A stretch of 5,804 bases of DNA from Clostridiales bacterium (GTDB lineage Bacteria; Bacillota_A; Clostridia; Saccharofermentanales; Saccharofermentanaceae). Positions 1-4,659 of this stretch are shown piece by piece. Every line of letters begins with the position of its first letter. Position 1 is the stretch's first letter. The translations under genes were made by a program, and so were the position numbers. The notes under the pieces are model-generated. The model saw only the letters and a program-made list of their open reading frames with translations, was not told the origin of the DNA and made no database searches. The stretch covers positions 1 through 5,804 of the forward strand of contig JAILHZ010000167.1 in NCBI GenBank assembly GCA_024695545.1. The letters run 5' to 3'.

Positions 1-40
1 AAAGAAAAATCCCGAAAGCCCGTAGTTTCAGGCTTTCAGG
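1..40 (-). terminator. Rho-independent terminator of tRNA-Ser
   Basis: Read on the minus strand, a 10-bp stem (positions 40-31 pairing with 20-11, one G-U pair) encloses a 10-nt loop and is followed by ATTTTTCTTT (positions 10-1). It begins 10 bases past the tRNA 3' end, so it most likely ends the tRNA transcript. This shows no further tRNA is co-transcribed downstream before the window edge. Confidence 0.85.
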
Positions 41-50
41 ATCTGAAATT

Positions 51-140
51 TGGCGGAGACGGAGGGATTCGAACCCTCGAGCCGGAAACCGGCTAACGCA
101 TTTCGAGTGCGCCCCGTTATGACCACTTCGATACGTCTCC
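51..140 (-). tRNA. tRNA-Ser with anticodon CGA (reads UCG)
   Basis: The minus strand gives a 90-nt class II tRNA. The 7-bp acceptor stem is perfect (140-134 with 61-55). The D stem has 3 bp. The anticodon loop CTCGAAA carries CGA at 105-103. The long variable arm has a 6-bp stem and 3-nt loop (80-94), which marks serine or leucine tRNAs, and the T arm carries GGTTCGAATCC. The gene encodes discriminator G and the CCA end. A CGA anticodon with a long variable arm means serine, decoding UCG. It has its own promoter and terminator, so it is a single-gene unit transcribed away from the protein genes. No attachment-site duplication or integrase is visible beside it. Confidence 0.97.
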
Positions 141-161
141 ACGTGGTGCGGGTGCTTTTCG

Positions 162-190
162 ATTATAAAAGTAGGGAAGTTTTCCGTCAA
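162..190 (-). promoter_or_regulatory. Housekeeping sigma promoter of tRNA-Ser
   Basis: On the minus strand TTGACG (190-185) is followed after exactly 17 bp by a perfect TATAAT (167-162). Transcription should start near 155, giving a leader of about 15 nt before the tRNA 5' end at 140. The near-consensus match fits a strongly expressed stable RNA gene. Confidence 0.87.
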
Positions 191-243
191 GGGTGAATCA
201 TCTACTTAGGTTTTACCAGAAGTGTCACCTCAGCAGTGCTTTT

Positions 244-293
244 GGTGAGGAAAGGTGAGGAAAGGTGAGGGGAAAGGCGAGGGAAAAGGTGAG
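244..293. repeat. Purine-rich imperfect tandem repeat, about 4.5 units
   Basis: Units begin at 244, 254, 264, 276 and 288. The first two are identical 10-mers (GGTGAGGAAA). The next two are 12-mers with extra G or A and one T-to-C change, and the last is cut to GGTGAG. A TCACC at 225-229 is complementary to the unit core GGTGA. The block lies between the tRNA promoter and the candidate promoter of the acyltransferase gene. No reading frame or known site explains it; it may be simple slippage sequence. Confidence 0.6.
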
Positions 294-305
294 CTAACCG
301 CCCTG

Positions 306-334
306 TTCCCAGCCCCCGCCGCCAATTGTATATT
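306..334 (+). promoter_or_regulatory. Candidate promoter for the acyltransferase-peptidase pair
   Basis: TTCCCA (306-311, 4 of 6 to the -35 consensus) and TATATT (329-334, 5 of 6 to the -10 consensus) are separated by 17 bp. Transcription would start near 341, leaving a leader of about 80 nt before the ATG at 423. The -35 match is modest and the region just downstream is AT-rich, so other starts are possible. Confidence 0.35.
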
Positions 335-422
335 TTTTGTGTCTGACCCCCTTTCTTTATTGATGAAAACCTAAAAAAGAGGTAACATATTTTGTAGATG
401 GAACCATTGGGGAGCTGTAAGA

Positions 423-1073
423 ATGAACGACGAGCTGAAAGACATTATTTATAGTGATCTTTTCCGTTATACGGGCAATACGAAGCGTCACAAGAACGTC
501 TTCTTCACGTATATCGAGGAGATGCGCACGAGCCCCGAGTTCCACTATATCAGCAACATGCGTCACTGCAGTTACCACTACTCGAAGACGCAGACGAAGA
601 TCCACGATTTCAAGTATTTCTACCATAAGTTCCTCCTGAGCCTCTGCAGCCGCGCGCTTGACAGGAAGTCCAGGAAGTACCATTTCCAGATTCCGTATGA
701 GACGAAGATCGATAAGGGTTTCTATATCGCGCACTTCGGGCGTATCATCATCCACCCGAAGGCTGTTATCGGCAATAACGTCAATGTCTCGACCGGTGTG
801 GTTATCGGTACGCAGTTCAGAGGTTCCCGTAAGGGTTCCCCGCATATCGGCAACTACGTCTGGATCGGCGCAAATGCCGTGATCGTCGGTAAGATCAACA
901 TCGGAAACAACGTTCTGATCGCTCCCGGCGCGTACGTCAACTTTGACGTGCCGGACAACTCCATCGTTATCGGTAATCCGGGCCTGATCCGTCAGTCTCC
1001 GGGCGCAACGCTGGGCTATATCAATAACACGATCCTATTCGACGAATACAACGTAAGATCCGGTGACGCCTGA
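423..1073 (+). CDS. CysE-like left-handed beta-helix acyltransferase (hexapeptide repeat O-acetyltransferase)
   Basis: This 216-residue cytoplasmic protein probably moves an acetyl group from acetyl-CoA to a hydroxyl acceptor. Residues 1-85 are helical and basic. Residues about 88-187 form hexapeptide repeats (IIIHPKAVIGNNV, PHIGNYVWIGANAVI, INIGNNVLIAPGA), ending in the usual IGNPG. The segment KIDKGFYIAHFG aligns with CysE KIGRGIMLDHATG, so His104 matches the CysE catalytic histidine. The CysE serine contacts are not kept: the Asp before that His is Ala103, the RHP motif reads GSP (138-140), and the upstream Asp of the dyad is absent. I therefore infer that serine may not be the acceptor; a sugar or polysaccharide is an alternative, as for related enzymes in exopolysaccharide clusters. 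The start is supported by GGGGAG at 409-414, 8 nt from the ATG. It overlaps the next gene by one base. Confidence 0.85.
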   Translation: MNDELKDIIYSDLFRYTGNTKRHKNVFFTYIEEMRTSPEFHYISNMRHCSYHYSKTQTKIHDFKYFYHKFLLSLCSRALDRKSRKYHFQIPYETKIDKGFYIAHFGRIIIHPKAVIGNNVNVSTGVVIGTQFRGSRKGSPHIGNYVWIGANAVIVGKINIGNNVLIAPGAYVNFDVPDNSIVIGNPGLIRQSPGATLGYINNTILFDEYNVRSGDA

Positions 1074-2305
1074 TGTTTACGGATGTTTCTGCCTACAGGA
1101 TCAGCTCTTCTGAGTATGTTAACCGCCGGAATATGCTTTCTGCCAAGCTGGAAGCGAACACGGCGGTTGTTTTATTCTCCGGCCATGCGCCTGTCGCTTC
1201 TCTCGATGAGTCCTATCCGTTCCTGCCAAATCGCACATTCTTCTATTTCTGCGGCATCGAGCAGGAGGATTCGGTCCTGATCCTTACCAAGGACGGGGAG
1301 AAGGACCTTCTCCAGCCGCGTCTTTACATCTATCCGCGGGAGCCTGAGAAGGAGAAGTGGACCGGACGGCGTCTTTCGGCGGAGGAAGCCTCTGAGATCT
1401 CAGGCATTTCCGACGTCCGTCTCATCGAAGATTTCAAGAACGATCTCGACGAGATCCTCGCGCTTTCCATGAATATTGCCTGGGATGAGTCCGATAAATC
1501 CCACCAGAGAGCCTTCCTCGAGCAGGAACTCGCCAAGACTGACAGATTCGACTCGGCGACTGATATTTCGGGATCTGTAACACTGTTACGCATGATCAAG
1601 AGCCACGCGGAAGTGGACGCGATCCGCACCGCGGCGAAGGTGACGGAGGAATCTCTTGCGGTTCTTGAGCAGAATCTGCGTCCGGGCATGCGCGAGTGTG
1701 AAGCTCTAGCGATCCTTGAGGCCGAGATGGTCAAGAGAGGGTCCCTGTTCCAGTCATTCTCGACGATCGTTGCGGGCGGGGAGAATACCCTCTGCCTTCA
1801 CTATCCTACGCCAAAAGCACTGATCCCGGACGGCTCCATGATCCAGATCGACACTGGTGCGCGGGCCGGTGGTTACTGCTCCGACATTTCCCGCGCCTAC
1901 GCGGTGAACGGCAGAAGAGACGGCCGTCAGCAGGCGCTTTTCGAGTTGATTTGCGAGTGCAAGAAGACGGCTCTGTCGGCGATTCATCCGGGTGCGACGA
2001 TCGAGTCGGTCAATAACGAGACAAGAAAGACTGCAGCGGCAGGCCTTCGCGAGCTCGGAGTGATTCCCAAGTCCGAGCCGGATGCGCTCGCTGCGTGCAA
2101 GAAATACTACTGGCACAATACGCTTCATCACCTTGGCCTCGACGTCCACGATGTCTGCGACCGTGACATGGTCTTCGTTCCGGGCATGGTCTTTGCCGTG
2201 GAGCCCGGTATCTACATCCCCGAGTGGGGCTTCGGCTTCCGCGTCGAGGACGACGTATATCTCGGAGAAGACGGCGCGCAGTACCTGTCGCACCCGCAAT
2301 CCTGA
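1073..2305 (+). CDS. pepP: Xaa-Pro aminopeptidase (aminopeptidase P, M24B metallopeptidase)
   Basis: This 410-residue cytoplasmic enzyme should remove an N-terminal residue preceding proline, using two divalent metal ions (usually Mn). Residues about 8-140 form the AMP_N domain (YVNRRNMLSAKL; NRTFFYFCGIEQEDSVLIL). Residues about 175-405 form the pita-bread catalytic domain. All five metal ligands are visible: Asp260 (QIDTG), Asp271 (CSDISR), His352 (LHHLGLDVHD), Glu377 (AVEPG) and Glu392 (RVEDD). His243 (LHYP) and His359 match the other active-site histidines of E. coli PepP. The ATG sits in TGATG (1071-1075), sharing one base with the upstream stop, so translation is probably coupled. The C-terminus ends soon after LGEDGAQYLS, about a dozen residues earlier than I expect for the family. 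Prolidase is a less likely alternative, because the N-terminal domain is of the AMP_N type. Confidence 0.93.
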   Translation: MFTDVSAYRISSSEYVNRRNMLSAKLEANTAVVLFSGHAPVASLDESYPFLPNRTFFYFCGIEQEDSVLILTKDGEKDLLQPRLYIYPREPEKEKWTGRRLSAEEASEISGISDVRLIEDFKNDLDEILALSMNIAWDESDKSHQRAFLEQELAKTDRFDSATDISGSVTLLRMIKSHAEVDAIRTAAKVTEESLAVLEQNLRPGMRECEALAILEAEMVKRGSLFQSFSTIVAGGENTLCLHYPTPKALIPDGSMIQIDTGARAGGYCSDISRAYAVNGRRDGRQQALFELICECKKTALSAIHPGATIESVNNETRKTAAAGLRELGVIPKSEPDALAACKKYYWHNTLHHLGLDVHDVCDRDMVFVPGMVFAVEPGIYIPEWGFGFRVEDDVYLGEDGAQYLSHPQS

Positions 2306-2444
2306 GACATTTTCCGTCACCGATCCTTTCATCTCCTTGGCGAAAGCACTTGCCCCGCGCCGATTTCCCGAGAATCTAACATCCCTGTAACACGAAAGTC
2401 AAAATGCGGCCGTACAATTATCTTAGGTTAGTAGGTTTATATAC

Positions 2445-2489
2445 GCGCGCCGAGAAACCATGATCTCAGGCCGCGAACCGCCGGCGCGC
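2445..2489. repeat. GC-rich inverted repeat in the hydrolase leader
   Basis: GCGCGCCG (2445-2452) and CGGCGCGC (2482-2489) are perfect 8-bp inverted arms around a 29-nt loop. The right arm ends 20 nt before the GGAGG of the hydrolase ribosome binding site. There is no T-run after it, so it is not a standard terminator. It lies in the 218-base gap 2306-2523, which has no gene and no clear terminator for pepP. TACAAT (2413-2418) and TTATAT (2438-2443) are weak -10 candidates without a good -35. Confidence 0.5.
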
Positions 2490-2523
2490 AAGTTCAGGTG
2501 TGATGTAAAGGAGGAATCGAAAA

Positions 2524-3525
2524 ATGCCCACGGGTGTCATTCTGGTCATCATCATTGTCGCCCTTCTTCTCCTTTTGGCAGGCATTTCCGCTATCCTCAT
2601 CTATTCCTACGCAGTACGTGTCGCGTACCGTTTCTTCGCGCGGCCGCAGCCGAGACCGGCCTATGACAAGTCGCCGCTTTCGATCGACCAGAGCAATATC
2701 TTCGGACGGGGCCAGAACTGGTTCTACAGCAACCGCATGAACATCCTCGACTGGCAGATGACCGCTTTTGACGGCATCAAACTCTATGCCTACTTCATTC
2801 CCGCAAGCAAGAAAAAGACGAAAGAAGTCGTGATCCTTCTTCACGGCTTTAACGATATGCCGTCCGTCATGGCGGCCTACGCGCAGCTCCATCTCGAGAA
2901 GAGGGACTGCCACATCCTGATCCCGCATATGCGCGCTCACGGCATGAGCGAAGGAAAGTTCGTCGGATACGGGCTTTTCGACAGCCAGGACATCGTCATG
3001 TGGATGCAGTACCTGGAGACACGCCTCGGCGATGACATCCGCATCATCCTCCATGGAAGATCCATGGGTGCCGCTGCAGCCCTGATGACCGCCGGTTCCG
3101 GCATCGCGCCCGAGAGCCTGACGGGAGTCATCGCGGACAGTTCTTTTGACACGCTTGATAACCAGATGTCATTCCTGATGCAGAGAAACTATAAGTTCCA
3201 GTTCAGGCCTTTCATCAATCTTGTGCAGAAGGTCGCGCTCAAGCGCTTCGGATTCCCGGTCGAAAAGGCAGCTCCTCTGAAAGTCGCATCGCGCATCAGC
3301 GTGCCGGTGCTGCTGTTCCACGGCACCGATGACAAGCTGGTCCCGTCTGAGATGAGCGACAACATCTATAACAGCATCCGTGCTCCGAAGCGTATCTGCC
3401 TGATCGAGGGTGCTGCCCACGTCATGGGTTACGATACCGCGCCCGAGAAGTATTCCGCCGAGATCGACAAGTTCCGAGACAGCCTGACGGATAACGAATG
3501 GCAGCGTCTCATCGGCCGCCGGTAA
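2524..3525 (+). CDS. Membrane-anchored alpha/beta hydrolase (BEM46/YqkD-like serine hydrolase)
   Basis: This 333-residue protein has one strongly hydrophobic N-terminal segment (about residues 4-30), then a basic stretch (RVAYRFFARPQPR) and a complete alpha/beta-hydrolase fold. The oxyanion motif is LLHGF (105-109). The nucleophile elbow is GRSMG with Ser180. The likely acid is Asp270 in HGTDDKLVP and the catalytic His is His299 in GAAHV. The layout matches the BEM46/YqkD group, most members of which have no known substrate; an esterase or lipase activity is only an inference. By the positive-inside rule the basic residues after the segment would keep the enzyme domain in the cytoplasm, but an exported domain cannot be excluded. 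The start is well supported by AAAGGAGG at 2507-2514, 9 nt before the ATG. It is probably a single-gene unit. Confidence 0.88.
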   Translation: MPTGVILVIIIVALLLLLAGISAILIYSYAVRVAYRFFARPQPRPAYDKSPLSIDQSNIFGRGQNWFYSNRMNILDWQMTAFDGIKLYAYFIPASKKKTKEVVILLHGFNDMPSVMAAYAQLHLEKRDCHILIPHMRAHGMSEGKFVGYGLFDSQDIVMWMQYLETRLGDDIRIILHGRSMGAAAALMTAGSGIAPESLTGVIADSSFDTLDNQMSFLMQRNYKFQFRPFINLVQKVALKRFGFPVEKAAPLKVASRISVPVLLFHGTDDKLVPSEMSDNIYNSIRAPKRICLIEGAAHVMGYDTAPEKYSAEIDKFRDSLTDNEWQRLIGRR

Positions 3526-3578
3526 TCAGATTTACGAATCTGGCCCGCTGCCGATAATCAGATTTGGCGAAGGCGCCC
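3515..3578. repeat. 32-bp imperfect tandem duplication across the hydrolase stop codon
   Basis: Positions 3515-3533 and 3547-3565 match at 17 of 19 bases, including the identical 11-mer TAATCAGATTT (3523-3533, 3555-3565), with a 32-bp period. The second halves of the units have diverged, though both contain CGAA and end in GCCC. The TAA stop is in the first unit. The first unit also holds a perfect hairpin, CAGATT-TACG-AATCTG (3527-3542), but no T-run follows, so it is not a standard terminator. Confidence 0.65.
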
Positions 3579-3632
3579 AGCCACCGCAACAGCCCGCCAC
3601 AGAGCAAGTTCCAACGAAGTTTGAAAGACCTA

Positions 3633-3661
3633 TTGCAGTCACCGCGCACTCGTGCTAGAAT
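3633..3661 (+). promoter_or_regulatory. Extended -10 promoter of the thiT transcript
   Basis: TAGAAT (3656-3661) is preceded by TGC (3653-3655), giving an extended -10. A partial -35, TTGCAG (3633-3638), sits 17 bp upstream. Transcription would start near 3668, about 10 nt before the riboswitch core, which is where a riboswitch promoter is expected. Confidence 0.65.
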
Positions 3662-3676
3662 AGCGGCGATTCAGAT

Positions 3677-3762
3677 AACAGGGGAGCCGGAAACGCCGGC
3701 TGAGAGGATGCACCTGGCATCGACCCTTTGACCTGAACCGGATAATGCCGGCGGAGGGAGCA
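3677..3762 (+). promoter_or_regulatory. TPP riboswitch (THI element)
   Basis: The conserved blocks appear in order: GGGGAGC (3681-3687), stem GCCGG/CCGGC (3686-3690 with 3696-3700), CTGAGA (3700-3705), an optional hairpin GATGC/GCATC (3707-3711 with 3717-3721), ACCCTT (3723-3728), ACCTGA (3731-3736), GGATAAT within a CCGG/CCGG stem (about 3738-3751), then CGGAGGGA (3752-3759). CTGAGA binds the pyrimidine side and the ACCTGA...GGATAAT arm binds the pyrophosphate side in known TPP aptamers. A closing P1 helix is not obvious. The thiamine transporter ThiT follows, which agrees with the call. Aptamer ends are approximate. Confidence 0.95.
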
Positions 3763-3767
3763 TAAGC

Positions 3768-3792
3768 GAAGTTTCGAAGACTTCTTCTTTTT
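3768..3792 (+). terminator. Likely riboswitch-controlled intrinsic terminator
   Basis: GAAGT (3768-3772) pairs with ACTTC (3780-3784); two more inner pairs (one G-U) can extend it to 7 bp with a CGA loop. TTCTTTTT (3785-3792) follows directly. It lies 6 nt past the aptamer and 31 nt before the thiT ATG, where a transcription-terminating expression platform is expected. The stem is rather weak, so termination strength is uncertain, and I cannot identify the competing antiterminator. Confidence 0.6.
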
Positions 3793-3808
3793 GCTGAGAC
3801 CGGCAAAC

Positions 3809-3814
3809 AGGAGG
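3809..3814 (+). promoter_or_regulatory. Ribosome binding site that fixes the thiT start
   Basis: AGGAGG lies 9 nt before the ATG at 3824. An in-frame TTG at 3791 would add 11 residues, but it sits inside the T-run of the terminator and has no ribosome binding site, so the ATG at 3824 is the better start. Confidence 0.9.
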
Positions 3815-3823
3815 AGTATTTTT

Positions 3824-4513
3824 ATGTCACAGAATGAACAGAAAGAAGCCACCGAACTTCAGAAAAAGAACCAGGCGGTCGAGCGCCGCGAAATGATCAT
3901 GAGCGTTGCCTGCGGCGGCCTCTGCCTCGCATTGAGCTTCGTGCTCTCCAAGATCGAGATCTTCAAGATGCCCCAGGGCGGATCGGTCACACCGGCTTCC
4001 ATGCTGCCGATCATTTTCTTCTGCCTCTGCTTCGGCCTGAAGAGAGGTCTCTGCGTAGCTTTCGGCTTCAGCCTTCTGCAGCTGATCGGCGGAACCCTCG
4101 TCAGCTTCCCGCAGGTCATGCTCGACTATATCGTTGCTTTTACGGCGATCGGCCTTTCCGGTATCTTCGCCGCATCCTACAAGAAGCGCATCGAGGTCAA
4201 GAATCCTCTCAAGCGCTTGAATCTCATCCCGTTCTGGCGCATCGGCGTCGCAGTATTCTTCTGCTTTGTTGTCCGCTTTATCTCGCATCTTCTCGCGGGT
4301 GTTATCTTCTGGGCAGACTACGCACCGGAAGACCAGAACGTCTGGGTATATTCCGGACTTTATAACGGTACATTCCTGCTCGTAGAGGCAGCGATCACAG
4401 CCGTAATCCTGATCGGTGTTTCCATTGCGATCGGACTTCTGAAGGGAAACGTTTCCAGCTCGAAGAAGAAGCGAGCCACAAGTTCTTTTCCCGCCGCGCG
4501 AAAAGCACTTTGA
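3824..4513 (+). CDS. thiT: Thiamine transporter ThiT, substrate-binding S component of an ECF transporter
   Basis: This 229-residue integral membrane protein binds thiamine with high affinity and delivers it through a shared energizing module (EcfA, EcfA', EcfT), which is not in this window. About six hydrophobic segments can be seen, near residues 25-42, 57-72, 75-90, 98-117, 139-160 and 183-206. Family signatures include IEIFKMPQGGSVTPASMLP (44-62), LDYIVAF (100-106), RFISHLLAGVIFWADYAPE (151-169) and VYSGLYNG (175-182). His155, Trp163, Tyr176 and Asn181 have the same spacing as thiamine contacts His125, Trp133, Tyr146 and Asn151 that I recall for Lactococcus ThiT. A charged N-terminal extension of about 24 residues and a basic tail from residue 213 flank the membrane core. 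The upstream TPP riboswitch independently supports thiamine as the substrate and predicts repression when TPP is abundant. Confidence 0.96.
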   Translation: MSQNEQKEATELQKKNQAVERREMIMSVACGGLCLALSFVLSKIEIFKMPQGGSVTPASMLPIIFFCLCFGLKRGLCVAFGFSLLQLIGGTLVSFPQVMLDYIVAFTAIGLSGIFAASYKKRIEVKNPLKRLNLIPFWRIGVAVFFCFVVRFISHLLAGVIFWADYAPEDQNVWVYSGLYNGTFLLVEAAITAVILIGVSIAIGLLKGNVSSSKKKRATSSFPAARKAL

Positions 4514-4543
4514 CACTTTCACAATGAGTCTGCGCTTCGCGTG
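4495..4543. repeat. GC-rich hairpin spanning the thiT 3' end
   Basis: Positions 4495-4502 can pair with 4536-4543 (8 bp, one G-U, core CGCGAA/TTCGCG) around a 33-nt loop that includes the thiT stop. No T-run follows on either strand, so it does not qualify as an intrinsic terminator. It may slow RNA decay or have no role. Confidence 0.3.
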
Positions 4544-4576
4544 CCGAAAAATGTGGAAATCGATAGTATAAAAAAC

Positions 4577-4606
4577 TTCCAAAACCCTCTCTATATATGG
4601 TATGAT
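4577..4606 (+). promoter_or_regulatory. Extended -10 promoter of guaB
   Basis: TATGAT (4601-4606) has TGG directly before it (4598-4600), a TGn extended -10. The -35 is poor: TTCCAA at 4577-4582, 3 of 6, 18 bp away. Transcription would start near 4613 and leave a leader of about 47 nt. TATGATT (4601-4607) recurs as its reverse complement AATCATA at 4629-4635, a dyad that could be a regulator site or chance in AT-rich DNA. Confidence 0.55.
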
Positions 4607-4659
4607 TTAATGAAATATTTTCTAGAGTAATCATATATACAAAGGGAGGATTTCGATTT

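Noticed and set aside
51..140. tRNA-Ser as an attachment site for an integrated element
   Set aside because: No repeat of the tRNA 3' end and no integrase gene are present in the window.
357..845. Minus-strand open frame opposite the acyltransferase
   Set aside because: The plus-strand hexapeptide protein is convincing; the reverse product is low in complexity and unrecognisable.
2082..2390. Plus-strand open frame that runs past the end of pepP
   Set aside because: It overlaps the catalytic region of pepP in another frame, and its part beyond 2305 gives no clear family match, so neither a separate gene nor a proven frameshift is supported.
3527..3546. Hairpin CAGATT-TACG-AATCTG as the hydrolase terminator
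   Set aside because: The stem is perfect but short, and GCCCGC follows instead of a T-run.
4481..4510. CTTTTC/GAAAAG inverted repeat near the thiT end as a terminator
   Set aside because: The 6-bp stem is followed by CACTTTGACAC rather than a T-run, and it lies inside the coding sequence.
4510..4515. Perfect TTGACA at the thiT stop codon as a -35 for guaB
   Set aside because: No acceptable -10 lies 16-18 bp downstream; the bases there are GC-rich.
3827..4582. Minus-strand open frame of 251 codons opposite thiT
   Set aside because: It is a mirror of thiT, rich in charged residues from the reversed hydrophobic codons, with no family resemblance.
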